Shown: positions 6,131 through 14,162 of the stretch, piece by piece
Position numbering within the stretch: position 1 is the first letter of the stretch
How the letters are laid out: each line of letters starts with the position of its first letter
Assembly: GCA_902795785.1 (NCBI GenBank)
Contig: CADBMK010000172.1
Span: 1-21,252 of the forward strand
Length of the DNA stretch: 21,252 bases
Direction: 5' to 3'
From: an uncultured Bacteroidia bacterium
GTDB lineage: Bacteria; Bacteroidota; Bacteroidia; Bacteroidales; UBA932
Program-made: the position numbers and the translations under genes
Notes under the pieces: generated by a model
What the model was told of the DNA's origin: nothing
The model's database searches: none
The model's input: only the letters and a program-made list of their open reading frames with translations

Positions 6131-8622
6131 AAAGCAAGTTCGACTCCGAAGTTCAGGGCACCGTCGTGTCCTGAACCGGTATGAGTCAGCCTGTGATAAT
6201 AATCGATCCTGATGAATTTCAGGATATTGCTCAAGCCGGCGCCGACCTCGACGTACGGCTTTTTTAGGCTCTGCATACCCTCCGGGAACATAAGGATGGA
6301 CTGGGATTCAGGTCCGTGCGAGCCGTCGTTCTCTGGACGGATCGTACCGTATGCGGCGCGGAAATAGACATTCTCACGGACTCCGAGTTTCTTCAAAAGA
6401 GGAACCTTACCAAAGAAGAATCCCCTGAAATTATGGCGGTAGAACACCTTAACCCAGCTATCGGCGGCAAACTCGTAGTAGTTCATGCAGGAGAAGGCTC
6501 CGGCATCAAGGAAATACGAGCCGTTACCCTCAAGAAGCTTGAGCATAGGATAAGGGACCTTTCCTTTCACGACTCCGGCGTTGACAAAGATGGTGGAAGT
6601 ACCGCAAGGAGGCATAGAAAGATTGTAGGTAACCTCAACCTCCGGACGGAAATAGGTGTAATCATTCCTGCCGAGGCCCTTCAGCGCACCCGTTGCGATA
6701 AGTTTGATTACAGGGAAATCTGAATAGATATAGTACTTGTCAAACACGCCCCTTGTAATCATCTCGTTCCAGGAGAAGCGCAGTGAAGCGGACAGGTCAT
6801 TGGAACCGACTGAACCGATGTAGTAGTGGTTTGGAGTAATCATCGGCACATACTGATTGGCATAGATGCGGATGGTCTGGAGTTTCAACTCGGCGTTGAC
6901 GCCTGGAAGGAACTCGTGCTCGTAATCCACGGAATACTCGTTGACGGGGCTCATCTTGGCAGTGTTGCCTTTGGTAAGGACGGAGTTCATGATATTGTTC
7001 TCCGTGAAAGAGTAGGCGCTCTTACCGAGCTGGACTACATCGCGCTTGAAATCCACCGTAAGCTTTCTCGTAGGCTGGTTGTCTCCGAAGATGAACTCGG
7101 CCTTTGCCTCGCCCTTGAGTCCCCTGTCCTTGAAACCATAAGCACCGTAACCGGTAAGCCTGACGTGACGGCTGAAATCAGAGGTGGTACGGCCTCCGAT
7201 CTGTACCCTGACACCCTCGAGATTATCGTAACTTACAGTCTTGAACCACGGGCCATACTGGAGCCACTTTGCTTTCGGCAGGGTGTAATAGCCATTGATA
7301 ATGGCCTCGAGGATAGAATAGACATCCTGATAAAGAGGGGCCTGCTTCACGGCATCTACCATTTTGTAGATATTGGCCTCTTTCTCAGAAAGTTCGAACG
7401 GACGGGCCTGCTGCCAGAACTCCTCGTCATTCTTGACCACATTCTTGCTAAGGAGGACATTGGTATGGGCTGAGCGCATATCGTCCTCTACCCTACCCGT
7501 AAATACAGGATTGGAATAATCGATGGTACGCGTACCGAAGAAGGTTACCACCTTGGACGAATCTTTCTTCTCTGGAGAGAACTCCATATAGAGTTTATCC
7601 CTCTTGTAAAACCAGCCGGAGTCCGTCCTGACGTTTTCTATGTCGATGACATAGTCCTTGATCCAGTTCACATTGGCCGCCCTCTGGAGTTTGATATGGG
7701 CTTCCTTGAGGGCATACTCCTCGGCATCGATACTGATCTCACCGTCGAAAACAGGAGAAGACACAGTCTTCACAGGATGGAAACGCAGCTTGTACGTCTT
7801 ACGGCCGTCCACCTGAAGGGAATCGATGAGGAAGTAATTGTAATACATCATTCCCGAAGAGAGCAGAGGCGAAGGAATCTTTACATCGAACACCGTGAGG
7901 TAATTCTGATAGAGACTCGTCTTCATATGCATGCTGCCGGTGAACTGGGCAAGAGTCGGGGTGTTCTCGATACCGGAAATCTTGTTGGCAATGATTTCCT
8001 CCTTGTCAAACGAAGGGTTCTTGGAATGATAGTTTCTGGCAAGATTTTCCGATATCATGGCCGGAAGATAGGTCCTTCCGGAGACGATGGAGGTATCCAC
8101 GTAATCCATCACGAAGCCGAAGTTCTTCTGGAAATGCTTGTTCCTTAGGAGCCTGGCAGGATCGACAATATCAAGTTCAAGACGGCTGTAGGTATCACAG
8201 TCATAATAGTCCATATTCTCAGGATCGTTCTGCGGCTTATGCTCGTTGATAAGTTTCAGAAGGCGCCTGACCTTATGGTCGTCTGCCTTTACCCTGGAAG
8301 CGTTAAGCTGGGTTCTGAGAGGAGTAAGCTTGAAATTGAGTTCATTGAATGCGCCGGGCTTGACATTAGCCTCAAGCGTCTCATAACCAAGGAGATTTAC
8401 GCATATGACATTTCCTGCGTGCTCCCTTGTCTCTATAGAATAATTACCGTCAAAGTCTGTTGATACACCAATTGTGGTGCCCTTGAAATAGATGCCCACA
8501 AAAGGCAGGGCCTCACCCGTTTCAGCATCGGTCACGACGCCCTTGACCCTTGTGCTCTGGGCAAAGGCCGCAATCTGAAACAGGCAGAATATTAAGACTA
8601 AATGAAGTTTCTTCCAATACAT
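6127..8622 (-). CDS. DUF5686 family outer-membrane protein with CarboxypepD_reg-like domain
   Basis: The protein is 831 residues. A signal peptide (MYWKKLHLVLIF to AFAQ, about 1-22) is followed by a CarboxypepD_reg-like beta-sandwich (about 26-110, with VKGVVTDAETGEALPFVGI), which is typical of Bacteroidota envelope proteins. The rest matches the DUF5686 family: a soluble middle region and a C-terminal part rich in alternating beta strands ending in Phe (NFGVELAF), as in outer-membrane barrels. The function of the family is unknown. An in-frame TTG lies eight codons upstream, but the ATG at 8622 starts the signal peptide and is preferred. The stop overlaps that of the convergent fusion gene by four bases. 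It lies 80 bases downstream of argS but has its own promoter element. Confidence 0.85.
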   Translation of the reverse strand: MYWKKLHLVLIFCLFQIAAFAQSTRVKGVVTDAETGEALPFVGIYFKGTTIGVSTDFDGNYSIETREHAGNVICVNLLGYETLEANVKPGAFNELNFKLTPLRTQLNASRVKADDHKVRRLLKLINEHKPQNDPENMDYYDCDTYSRLELDIVDPARLLRNKHFQKNFGFVMDYVDTSIVSGRTYLPAMISENLARNYHSKNPSFDKEEIIANKISGIENTPTLAQFTGSMHMKTSLYQNYLTVFDVKIPSPLLSSGMMYYNYFLIDSLQVDGRKTYKLRFHPVKTVSSPVFDGEISIDAEEYALKEAHIKLQRAANVNWIKDYVIDIENVRTDSGWFYKRDKLYMEFSPEKKDSSKVVTFFGTRTIDYSNPVFTGRVEDDMRSAHTNVLLSKNVVKNDEEFWQQARPFELSEKEANIYKMVDAVKQAPLYQDVYSILEAIINGYYTLPKAKWLQYGPWFKTVSYDNLEGVRVQIGGRTTSDFSRHVRLTGYGAYGFKDRGLKGEAKAEFIFGDNQPTRKLTVDFKRDVVQLGKSAYSFTENNIMNSVLTKGNTAKMSPVNEYSVDYEHEFLPGVNAELKLQTIRIYANQYVPMITPNHYYIGSVGSNDLSASLRFSWNEMITRGVFDKYYIYSDFPVIKLIATGALKGLGRNDYTYFRPEVEVTYNLSMPPCGTSTIFVNAGVVKGKVPYPMLKLLEGNGSYFLDAGAFSCMNYYEFAADSWVKVFYRHNFRGFFFGKVPLLKKLGVRENVYFRAAYGTIRPENDGSHGPESQSILMFPEGMQSLKKPYVEVGAGLSNILKFIRIDYYHRLTHTGSGHDGALNFGVELAF
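6151..6176 (+). other. Inverted repeat after the fusion gene, possible 3' stem-loop
   Basis: Arms 6151-6161 and 6166-6176 pair over 11 positions with a four-base loop in plus-strand RNA, including one G-U pair; in minus-strand RNA that pair becomes an A/C mismatch. It starts 21 bases after the fusion gene stop and lies inside the DUF5686 coding region. There is no U-tract, so it is at best an atypical terminator or a 3'-end stabiliser. Confidence 0.4.
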
Positions 8623-8630
8623 AATAAAAG

Positions 8631-8654
8631 CCTTCCGGTTAAACAATCGGAAGG
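8631..8654 (-). promoter_or_regulatory. Hairpin between argS and the DUF5686 gene: terminator or 5' leader stem
   Basis: The arms 8631-8637 (CCTTCCG) and 8648-8654 (CGGAAGG) are perfect, with a 10-base loop. On the minus strand the stem is followed by CTTTTATT and then the DUF5686 ATG. It could end the argS transcript, or it could form the very 5' end of the DUF5686 mRNA, because the nearby -7 element predicts a start close to 8650. Confidence 0.5.
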
Positions 8655-8662
8655 CAAAAGTA
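8655..8662 (-). promoter_or_regulatory. Probable -7 promoter element of the DUF5686 gene
   Basis: The minus strand reads TACTTTTG, 32 bases before the ATG and directly abutting the hairpin. No -33 element was identified. Confidence 0.5.
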
Positions 8663-8702
8663 CTAATTATTTGAATAATAGATATGTCCTATAAGTTCAA
8701 AT

Positions 8703-10493
8703 CTACATCCTCTCCGGCAACTCGATGCCAAGAATCTTCATATCCTTTCGGAGAACATCAGCTATGACGGCAATAAGTTCGAGCCTCATCACGAGGACGT
8801 CCTTGTTCTCTTCCTTGAGGATAGGAGTATCGTGATAATACTGGTTGAACTCCTTTGCAAGGTCATAAGCATAGTTTGCAAGGGTTGAAGGTGCAAACTG
8901 GGCGCCAGCCTCGGCAACCTTTGAAGGGAAGGTGTTGAGAAGTTTCACGAGCCTGATTTCCTTAGCAGTCATCGGAGTGTCGCTCTTGAGGGCGCAGGCG
9001 CAAACCTTGATGCCCTGAGCCTCAGCCTTCCTGAGGATGGACTTGATTCTGGCGTGGGTGTACTGGATGAACGGACCGGTATTTCCGTTGAAATCGATAC
9101 TCTCCTTTGGATTGAAGAGCATAGTCTTCTTAGGATCCACCTTGAGTATGAAATACTTGAGGGCGCCAAGGCCTATCATATGATAGAGTTTCTCCTTCTC
9201 CTCCTCGGTCATATCGGCAAGTTTGCCGCTTTCCTCGGAAGTGGCCTTAGCCTCTTCGTACATCTTCTCGATAAGGTCGTCCGCATCAACAACGGTTCCC
9301 TCACGGGACTTCATCTTACCCTCAGGGAGCTCAACCATACCGTAGCTGAGGTGGAAGATTGAATCCGCCCAGTCGAAGCCGAGTTTCTTGAGGATGAGCT
9401 TGAGCACCTGGAAGTGATAGTCCTGCTCGTTACCTACCACATAGATATGTGAATCGAGTGAATTCTCCTCGAATCTCTTCTGCGCAGTTCCAAGGTCCTG
9501 CGTAATATAGACAGAGGTTCCGTCAGAACGCTGAACGATCTTGCGGTCAAGTCCGTCCTCGGTGAGGTCACACCATACGGAGCCGTCAGGATCCTTTACG
9601 AACACACCCTTCTCGAGTCCGGCCTTGACGAGTTCCTTTCCGAGAAGATAGGTATCGTGCTCATAATATGTCTTGTCGAAGGAAATGCCGAGGGCCTTGT
9701 AGGTCTCGTCAAATCCCTTGAACACCCACTCGTTCATCTTTGCCCAGAGGTCTCGGACTTCCTTGTCGCCCTGCTCCCACTTGACAAGCATCTCGTGAGC
9801 AGCCTTGAGGCAAGGAGCCTCCTGCTTTGCAGTTTCCTCATCCATTCCGCTCTTGACGAGTTCGTCAACCTGGGCCTTGTAGATATCGTTGAACTTCACA
9901 TAGCAGTCTCCAACAAGATGGTCACCCTTCTTGCCGGAAGTCTCCGGAGTTGCTCCGTCGAATGCCATCTGCCAGGCAAGCATGCTCTTGCAGATATGCA
10001 CTCCGCGGTCGTTCACGAGCGTAACCTTGATCACATTGTTACCGCAGGCCTTGAGAAGGTCAGATACGGCAGCGCCGAGAAGGTTGTTACGGATATGTCC
10101 AAGATGGAGAGGCTTGTTGGTATTAGGAGACGAGAACTCCACCATCACGTTCTTTCCGGTAGAAGGAAGCTGGCCGAAATTATCGTCCTTTGCGATTTCA
10201 GCAAATACCTCGTTCCAGTAAACCACAGAGAAGCTGAGGTTGAGGAAGCCCTTTACTGAATTGTAGGCTTCTATCTCAGGACAGTTTGCCTTGAGCCACT
10301 CTCCTATTGCGTTTCCGGTATTCTCCGGAGTGCTGTGAGAGATTCTCAGGAGAGGAAAAGTAACAAGGGTGTAGTCACCTTCAAACTCTTTCCTGGTGAC
10401 ACCAACCTGAAGCGTGGATGCATCTACATCCGCGCCATAAAGAGCCTTCATTGCCGCTGCGGCCTTGGAGGCGATAAAAAGTTCCGGTGTCAT
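8703..10493 (-). CDS. argS: Arginine-tRNA ligase
   Basis: The 596-residue cytosolic class I aminoacyl-tRNA synthetase charges tRNA-Arg. The N-terminal additional domain (about 1-110) is followed by the HIGH signature HLGH at 130-133 within SSPNTNKPLHLGHIRNN, a highly specific ArgRS motif. The KMSK-like loop is KMKS at 393-396 in EGKMKSREGTVV. The C-terminal helical anticodon-binding domain ends with the typical LGIELPERM. Length matches Bacteroidota ArgRS. Only two bases separate it from the rpoD stop codon upstream, so it is almost certainly translated from the rpoD mRNA. The start has no Shine-Dalgarno sequence. A tRNA-Arg gene occurs elsewhere in the window, but not in the same transcript. 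Confidence 0.97.
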   Translation of the reverse strand: MTPELFIASKAAAAMKALYGADVDASTLQVGVTRKEFEGDYTLVTFPLLRISHSTPENTGNAIGEWLKANCPEIEAYNSVKGFLNLSFSVVYWNEVFAEIAKDDNFGQLPSTGKNVMVEFSSPNTNKPLHLGHIRNNLLGAAVSDLLKACGNNVIKVTLVNDRGVHICKSMLAWQMAFDGATPETSGKKGDHLVGDCYVKFNDIYKAQVDELVKSGMDEETAKQEAPCLKAAHEMLVKWEQGDKEVRDLWAKMNEWVFKGFDETYKALGISFDKTYYEHDTYLLGKELVKAGLEKGVFVKDPDGSVWCDLTEDGLDRKIVQRSDGTSVYITQDLGTAQKRFEENSLDSHIYVVGNEQDYHFQVLKLILKKLGFDWADSIFHLSYGMVELPEGKMKSREGTVVDADDLIEKMYEEAKATSEESGKLADMTEEEKEKLYHMIGLGALKYFILKVDPKKTMLFNPKESIDFNGNTGPFIQYTHARIKSILRKAEAQGIKVCACALKSDTPMTAKEIRLVKLLNTFPSKVAEAGAQFAPSTLANYAYDLAKEFNQYYHDTPILKEENKDVLVMRLELIAVIADVLRKDMKILGIELPERM

Positions 10494-10495
10494 AA

Positions 10496-11356
10496 TTATC
10501 CGAGATAAGTCTTGAGAAGTTTTGAAGCGTTTGGCTTCTTGAGTTTACGGATAGCCTTTTCCTTAATCTGGCGTACACGCTCACGGGTAAGGTCGAGTCT
10601 TTCTCCGATCTCCTCCAGGGTCATCTCCTGACAGCCGATACCGAAGAAGCTCTTGATAATCTCCCTCTCACGGGTGGTGAGAATCTGGAGAGAACGCTCG
10701 ATCTCGGTTGAGAGGGACTCACCAACCAGACCACGGTCTGCGCTTGGAGAATCATCGTTAGGAAGCACGTCGAGAAGGCTGTTGTCCTCGCCCTCCACGA
10801 AAGGAGCGTCAACGGACACGTGACGGCCCGAAACGCGAAGCGTATCTGAAATCTTGTCCTTAGGGACATCAATCATCTCTGAAAGCTCCTCGTTGGACGG
10901 CTGGCGCTCGTGAAGCTGCTCGAACTGACCGAGAGCCTTGTTGATCTTGTTAAGCGATCCTACCTGGTTCAACGGAAGACGTACGATTCTGGACTGTTCT
11001 GCAAGAGCCTGAAGAATGCTCTGACGAATCCACCATACGGCATAGGAAATAAACTTGAAACCACGGGTTTCATCAAATTTTTCAGCAGCCTTGATAAGGC
11101 CGAGGTTACCCTCATTTATAAGGTCAGGAAGAGAAAGTCCCTGATTCTGATACTGCTTCGCAACAGAGACCACGAATCTGAGGTTCGCCCTGGTAAGTTT
11201 CTCCAGAGCCTTCTGGTCGCCCTTACGGATTCTCTGGGCGAGTTCAACCTCCTCCTCCGGAGATACAAGTTCCTCACGTCCAATCTCCTGGAGGTACTTG
11301 TCCAAAGAGGCGCTCTCGCGGTTTGTAATCGATTTTGTAATCTTGAGCTGTCTCAT
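10496..11356 (-). CDS. rpoD: Primary RNA polymerase sigma factor (sigma-70 family)
   Basis: The protein is 286 residues, the length of the short primary sigma of Bacteroidota, which lacks most of region 1.1 and the large non-conserved insert of E. coli RpoD. Region 1.2 covers about 16-45. Region 2 (about 55-125) includes LPDLINEGNLGLIKAAEKFD and RGFKFISYAVWWIRQ, the core-binding and -10-melting parts. Region 3 (about 130-210) and region 4 (about 222-280) follow, with the helix-turn-helix LEEIGERLDLTRERVRQIKEKA that contacts the -33 element. This sigma presumably recognises the TAnnTTTG elements found throughout the window. It is co-transcribed with argS. The leader contains a strong terminator-like hairpin 17 bases before the ATG. 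Confidence 0.95.
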   Translation of the reverse strand: MRQLKITKSITNRESASLDKYLQEIGREELVSPEEEVELAQRIRKGDQKALEKLTRANLRFVVSVAKQYQNQGLSLPDLINEGNLGLIKAAEKFDETRGFKFISYAVWWIRQSILQALAEQSRIVRLPLNQVGSLNKINKALGQFEQLHERQPSNEELSEMIDVPKDKISDTLRVSGRHVSVDAPFVEGEDNSLLDVLPNDDSPSADRGLVGESLSTEIERSLQILTTREREIIKSFFGIGCQEMTLEEIGERLDLTRERVRQIKEKAIRKLKKPNASKLLKTYLG

Positions 11357-11373
11357 ATATGAAATAAAAAATA

Positions 11374-11405
11374 TACCGCTTCGAGGAAAGATTCCCGAAG
11401 CGGTA
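11374..11405 (-). terminator. Intrinsic terminator after htrA, inside the probable rpoD leader
   Basis: Arms 11374-11383 and 11396-11405 pair perfectly over 10 positions; four more inner pairs form beyond one bulged base (11384), leaving a three-base loop. On the minus strand the stem is followed by a T-rich run (ATATTTTTTATTT). It has the form of a rho-independent terminator for htrA. Because a -7 element lies upstream of it, it may also act as an attenuator for rpoD. Confidence 0.75.
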
Positions 11406-11414
11406 CTATAGCGT

Positions 11415-11438
11415 CGACAAATCTATTCCTATTTGTCG
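11415..11438. repeat. 8-bp inverted repeat over the htrA stop and the rpoD -7 element
   Basis: The arms CGACAAAT (11415-11422) and ATTTGTCG (11431-11438) are perfect, with an eight-base spacer. The repeat covers the htrA stop codon (11429-11431) and the TAGATTTG element. It might be an operator or an RNA stem; chance is not excluded. Confidence 0.35.
11418..11425 (-). promoter_or_regulatory. Probable -7 promoter element of rpoD-argS
   Basis: The minus strand reads TAGATTTG, 61 bases before the rpoD ATG and just past the htrA stop codon. Transcription would begin near 11412, so the terminator-like hairpin would be in the leader. Confidence 0.45.
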
Positions 11439-12928
11439 TCCTTACCGAATCCGATATAAACAGGCTTTCCATTAGCGTAAACGCCCTCAATGGAAATCAT
11501 TCTCCTTGACTCAGACGCGATCTTAACGACATCTTCAGGCTTGCGTACAGGCTTGTCGTTGACATAGAGGATAACCATACCCTCCCTGGCGCCTTCTTCC
11601 TTCATTTTTCCTTCGGAAACGGCCTCAATTTCAACGCCTTCCTTGAGATTGAGCTCTGCGGCTTTCTTCTTATCGAGAGCCTTGAGTTTTGCTCCATAGA
11701 ACGCTACCAATCCGTTTTCATCCACAGTTCCGTTCATTTCCTGAGCAGATTTGAACGTAACATTCACACTAAACTCCTTACCGTTTCGGTTGAGTTTCAG
11801 TGTGGCTTTGTCTCCCGGATGATAAGAGCTGACCTTCTCCTGAAGAGAAGCAGCATTAACGACTTTAGTACCGTCGATCTCAAGAAGTATATCACCTGCC
11901 TTGACGCCGGCTTTGTCAGCGGCGCCGCCTGCAATAACCTTCACTATATATACGCCTTCTTTTCCTGAAAGTTTCAAATCTTTCAAAAGTTTCACAATCT
12001 TTGAATCAGTCTCGGCAATCTCCTTATTCCCGTTATCAGGATCGAGGTTGTCAAAGCCCCTCATAGTGATTCCAAGATAAACTTTCTGGACGCTGCCGAA
12101 ATCGATAAGGTCCGTAATCACCTTCTTGACCACATTGACAGGGACGGCAAAAGAATAGCCTGAATAAGAGCCGGTCTGCGAGTAAATCATCGTATTGATG
12201 CCCACCAGTTCACCGGAGCGGTTCACGAGGGCTCCGCCGGAGTTGCCGGGATTGACGGCCGCATCGGTCTGGATGAATGAATCCACGCCGGCGTCCTTAC
12301 CCATTGAACGGGCCTTGGCGCTGATAATACCTGCCGTAACAGTAGAACGGAGGCTGTAAGGGCTGCCGATTGCAAGCACCCACTCGCCCAGGCGGAGGTT
12401 ATCTGAATCGCCAAGAGGAACTACCGGAAGATTATTGGCATCAATCTTCAGGAGGGCGATGTCGGTATCGGCATCGGTACCGATGACTTCTGCCTTATAC
12501 GTCTGGTTGCTGTTCAGGGTAACCTCAACGGTGCTGGCGCCGTTCACCACATGATTATTGGTGACGATGTAACCGTCGGAACGGATAATTACGCCGGAAC
12601 CGCTGCCCTGACGGACCCTCTCCCTAGGCTCGGCCTGCTGAGGCTGCTGGCCGAAGAAAAACTCGAAGAACGGGTCAACGGGCATCGACTCTATCTGACT
12701 CTTGACTGTCACCTTGACATATACGACAGCGTCGACTGCCGATTCGGCTGCATATGTGAAATCAGGATAATCGCTCCGGTCAAGGCTGACCGTGCGGAAC
12801 TGGGCTCCTGAAGTATCCCCGATTGCTGATCCGGAGGCGTTTTCCCTGCCGGAAACTGATTTCAAAGCAAATACTGTGAGGCAGCTTGTGGCCACACAGA
12901 GCATAATGGTTAATATAATTTTCTTCAT
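11429..12928 (-). CDS. htrA: Periplasmic HtrA/Deg-type serine endoprotease
   Basis: The protein is 499 residues. An N-terminal hydrophobic segment (about 3-23) serves as signal peptide or anchor. The trypsin-like domain (about 60-270) has an intact triad: His126 in TNNHVV, Asp156 in TDADTDIALL and Ser230 in NPGNSGGAL. Two PDZ domains follow (about 283-385, with KAGVKAGDILLEIDG, and about 400-495). This DegP/DegQ architecture degrades or refolds misfolded proteins in the periplasm. A short Gln/Pro-rich loop (FFGQQPQQAEPRERV, about 92-106) precedes the catalytic domain core, in the position of the Deg LA loop. It is divergent from dnaN. No standard promoter element was seen upstream, which may mean control by an alternative sigma factor. 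Confidence 0.94.
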   Translation of the reverse strand: MKKIILTIMLCVATSCLTVFALKSVSGRENASGSAIGDTSGAQFRTVSLDRSDYPDFTYAAESAVDAVVYVKVTVKSQIESMPVDPFFEFFFGQQPQQAEPRERVRQGSGSGVIIRSDGYIVTNNHVVNGASTVEVTLNSNQTYKAEVIGTDADTDIALLKIDANNLPVVPLGDSDNLRLGEWVLAIGSPYSLRSTVTAGIISAKARSMGKDAGVDSFIQTDAAVNPGNSGGALVNRSGELVGINTMIYSQTGSYSGYSFAVPVNVVKKVITDLIDFGSVQKVYLGITMRGFDNLDPDNGNKEIAETDSKIVKLLKDLKLSGKEGVYIVKVIAGGAADKAGVKAGDILLEIDGTKVVNAASLQEKVSSYHPGDKATLKLNRNGKEFSVNVTFKSAQEMNGTVDENGLVAFYGAKLKALDKKKAAELNLKEGVEIEAVSEGKMKEEGAREGMVILYVNDKPVRKPEDVVKIASESRRMISIEGVYANGKPVYIGFGKDDK

Positions 12929-12997
12929 AATCAGAAACGTTATTTTCCGGTCACATAAAAATCAAAGAATGTGCCAAAAGATGTAAAAAATAATTAG

Positions 12998-13005
12998 TAC
13001 ATTTG
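12998..13005 (+). promoter_or_regulatory. Probable -7 promoter element of dnaN
   Basis: The plus strand reads TACATTTG, 22 bases before the preferred dnaN ATG at 13028. Transcription would start near 13010. No clear -33 element was seen. Confidence 0.55.
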
Positions 13006-13027
13006 TGTGATTTAAATGACCAACGAA

Positions 13028-14149
13028 ATGAAATTTACTGTTTCAAGCACAGAACTTCTTAAGGCGCTCGTAGGCGTATCAAAAGCGATTCCGACCAAGA
13101 CAGCGCTTCCTATACTTGAAAATTACCTCTTCGTTCTCAACGGAGGTCTTCTCGAGATAACTGCGTCAGACCAGGACCTCACCCTCCGCACATCAATCGA
13201 AGTGGACAACACTGAGGAAGAAGGCAGCATCACCGTTCCTTCACGCCATATCACCGAACTGCTCAAGGCCCTTCCGGACCAGCCTGTGACAATCCGCACA
13301 GTCAACGACAGCTCCATCGAATGCGCATGGGCAAGCGGTAACTCAATGCTTCCATACCTCCCTGCAGACGACTACCCTGAAATCAAATCCGTAGGCGAAG
13401 ACGCCGAGCAGGTAAGCGTACCTGCCGAGATCCTCATTGAAGGAATCTCAGGAACAGTATATGCAACGGCAGACGACGAGATCCGTCCAGCAATGAACGG
13501 TATCTTCTTCGATATTGACACGGCATCAACCACCCTCGTGGCTTCCGACTCACACAAACTCATCTGCTACACCACAGAGGAGTTCAAGTCAGCCGTAAAG
13601 GCATCGTTCATCCTTCACAAGAAGCCGGCCAGCGTCCTCAGAGGCGCCCTTTCAAAGGATGACGGAGACGTTCAGATCAGCTTCGACTCATCTACCGTCC
13701 TCTTCCAGTTCGGTTCAACGTCAATGATCTGCAGGCTTGTCGTAGGAAAGTACCCTAAGTACCGCGACGTCATCCCTCAGAACAACGCAAACGTTCTCAA
13801 GATTGACAGGCTTCAGCTTCTCAACACCCTCAGGCGTGTTTCTGTCTGCGCCAACAAGGCATCGAACCACATCAAGTTCGACCTCAAGCAGGGACAGATA
13901 GAGATTTCAGCCCAGGACCTCGGATTTGCAATCGCTGCATACGAGAAGGTAATGTGCGACTACAGCGGAGACGACCTCACAATCGGCTTCAAGTCAACAT
14001 TCCTCATTGAGATTCTCTCGAACATGTCTTGCGAGACCGTGGTAATGAAGTTTGCAGACTCACGCCGCGCAGCCCTCATCCTTCCTTCAGAGGAAGAAGC
14101 AGCAAGCGAGAAGATCTGCGGCATCATTATGCCAATCATGATTTCATAG
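13028..14149 (+). CDS. dnaN: DNA polymerase III sliding clamp (beta subunit)
   Basis: The protein is 373 residues; it forms a ring dimer that tethers DNA polymerase III and many repair proteins to DNA. The N-terminus MKFTVSSTELLKALVGVSKAIP is typical. The three clamp folds lie at about 1-120, 128-245 and 247-373. Family landmarks include LPILENYLF, FDIDTASTTLVASDSHKL and a C-terminal IMPIMIS in place of the common MPMRL-type ending. An ATG four codons upstream (13016) is in frame, but it would be about six bases from the predicted transcript start and adds residues not usual in the family, so 13028 is preferred. It begins a cluster with a DnaQ-like exonuclease (13 bases downstream) and an FAH-like gene. 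It is not linked to dnaA here. Confidence 0.95.
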   Translation: MKFTVSSTELLKALVGVSKAIPTKTALPILENYLFVLNGGLLEITASDQDLTLRTSIEVDNTEEEGSITVPSRHITELLKALPDQPVTIRTVNDSSIECAWASGNSMLPYLPADDYPEIKSVGEDAEQVSVPAEILIEGISGTVYATADDEIRPAMNGIFFDIDTASTTLVASDSHKLICYTTEEFKSAVKASFILHKKPASVLRGALSKDDGDVQISFDSSTVLFQFGSTSMICRLVVGKYPKYRDVIPQNNANVLKIDRLQLLNTLRRVSVCANKASNHIKFDLKQGQIEISAQDLGFAIAAYEKVMCDYSGDDLTIGFKSTFLIEILSNMSCETVVMKFADSRRAALILPSEEEAASEKICGIIMPIMIS

Positions 14150-14162
14150 TTTCTATTAGTAT

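Noticed and set aside
6826..7473. 215-codon plus-strand frame inside the DUF5686 gene
   Set aside because: A shadow frame with no promoter element, signal or motif.
9657..10259. 200-codon open frame on the plus strand opposite argS
   Set aside because: It is a shadow of argS, whose frame is complete with HLGH and KMKS motifs; the antisense product shows no recognisable domain.
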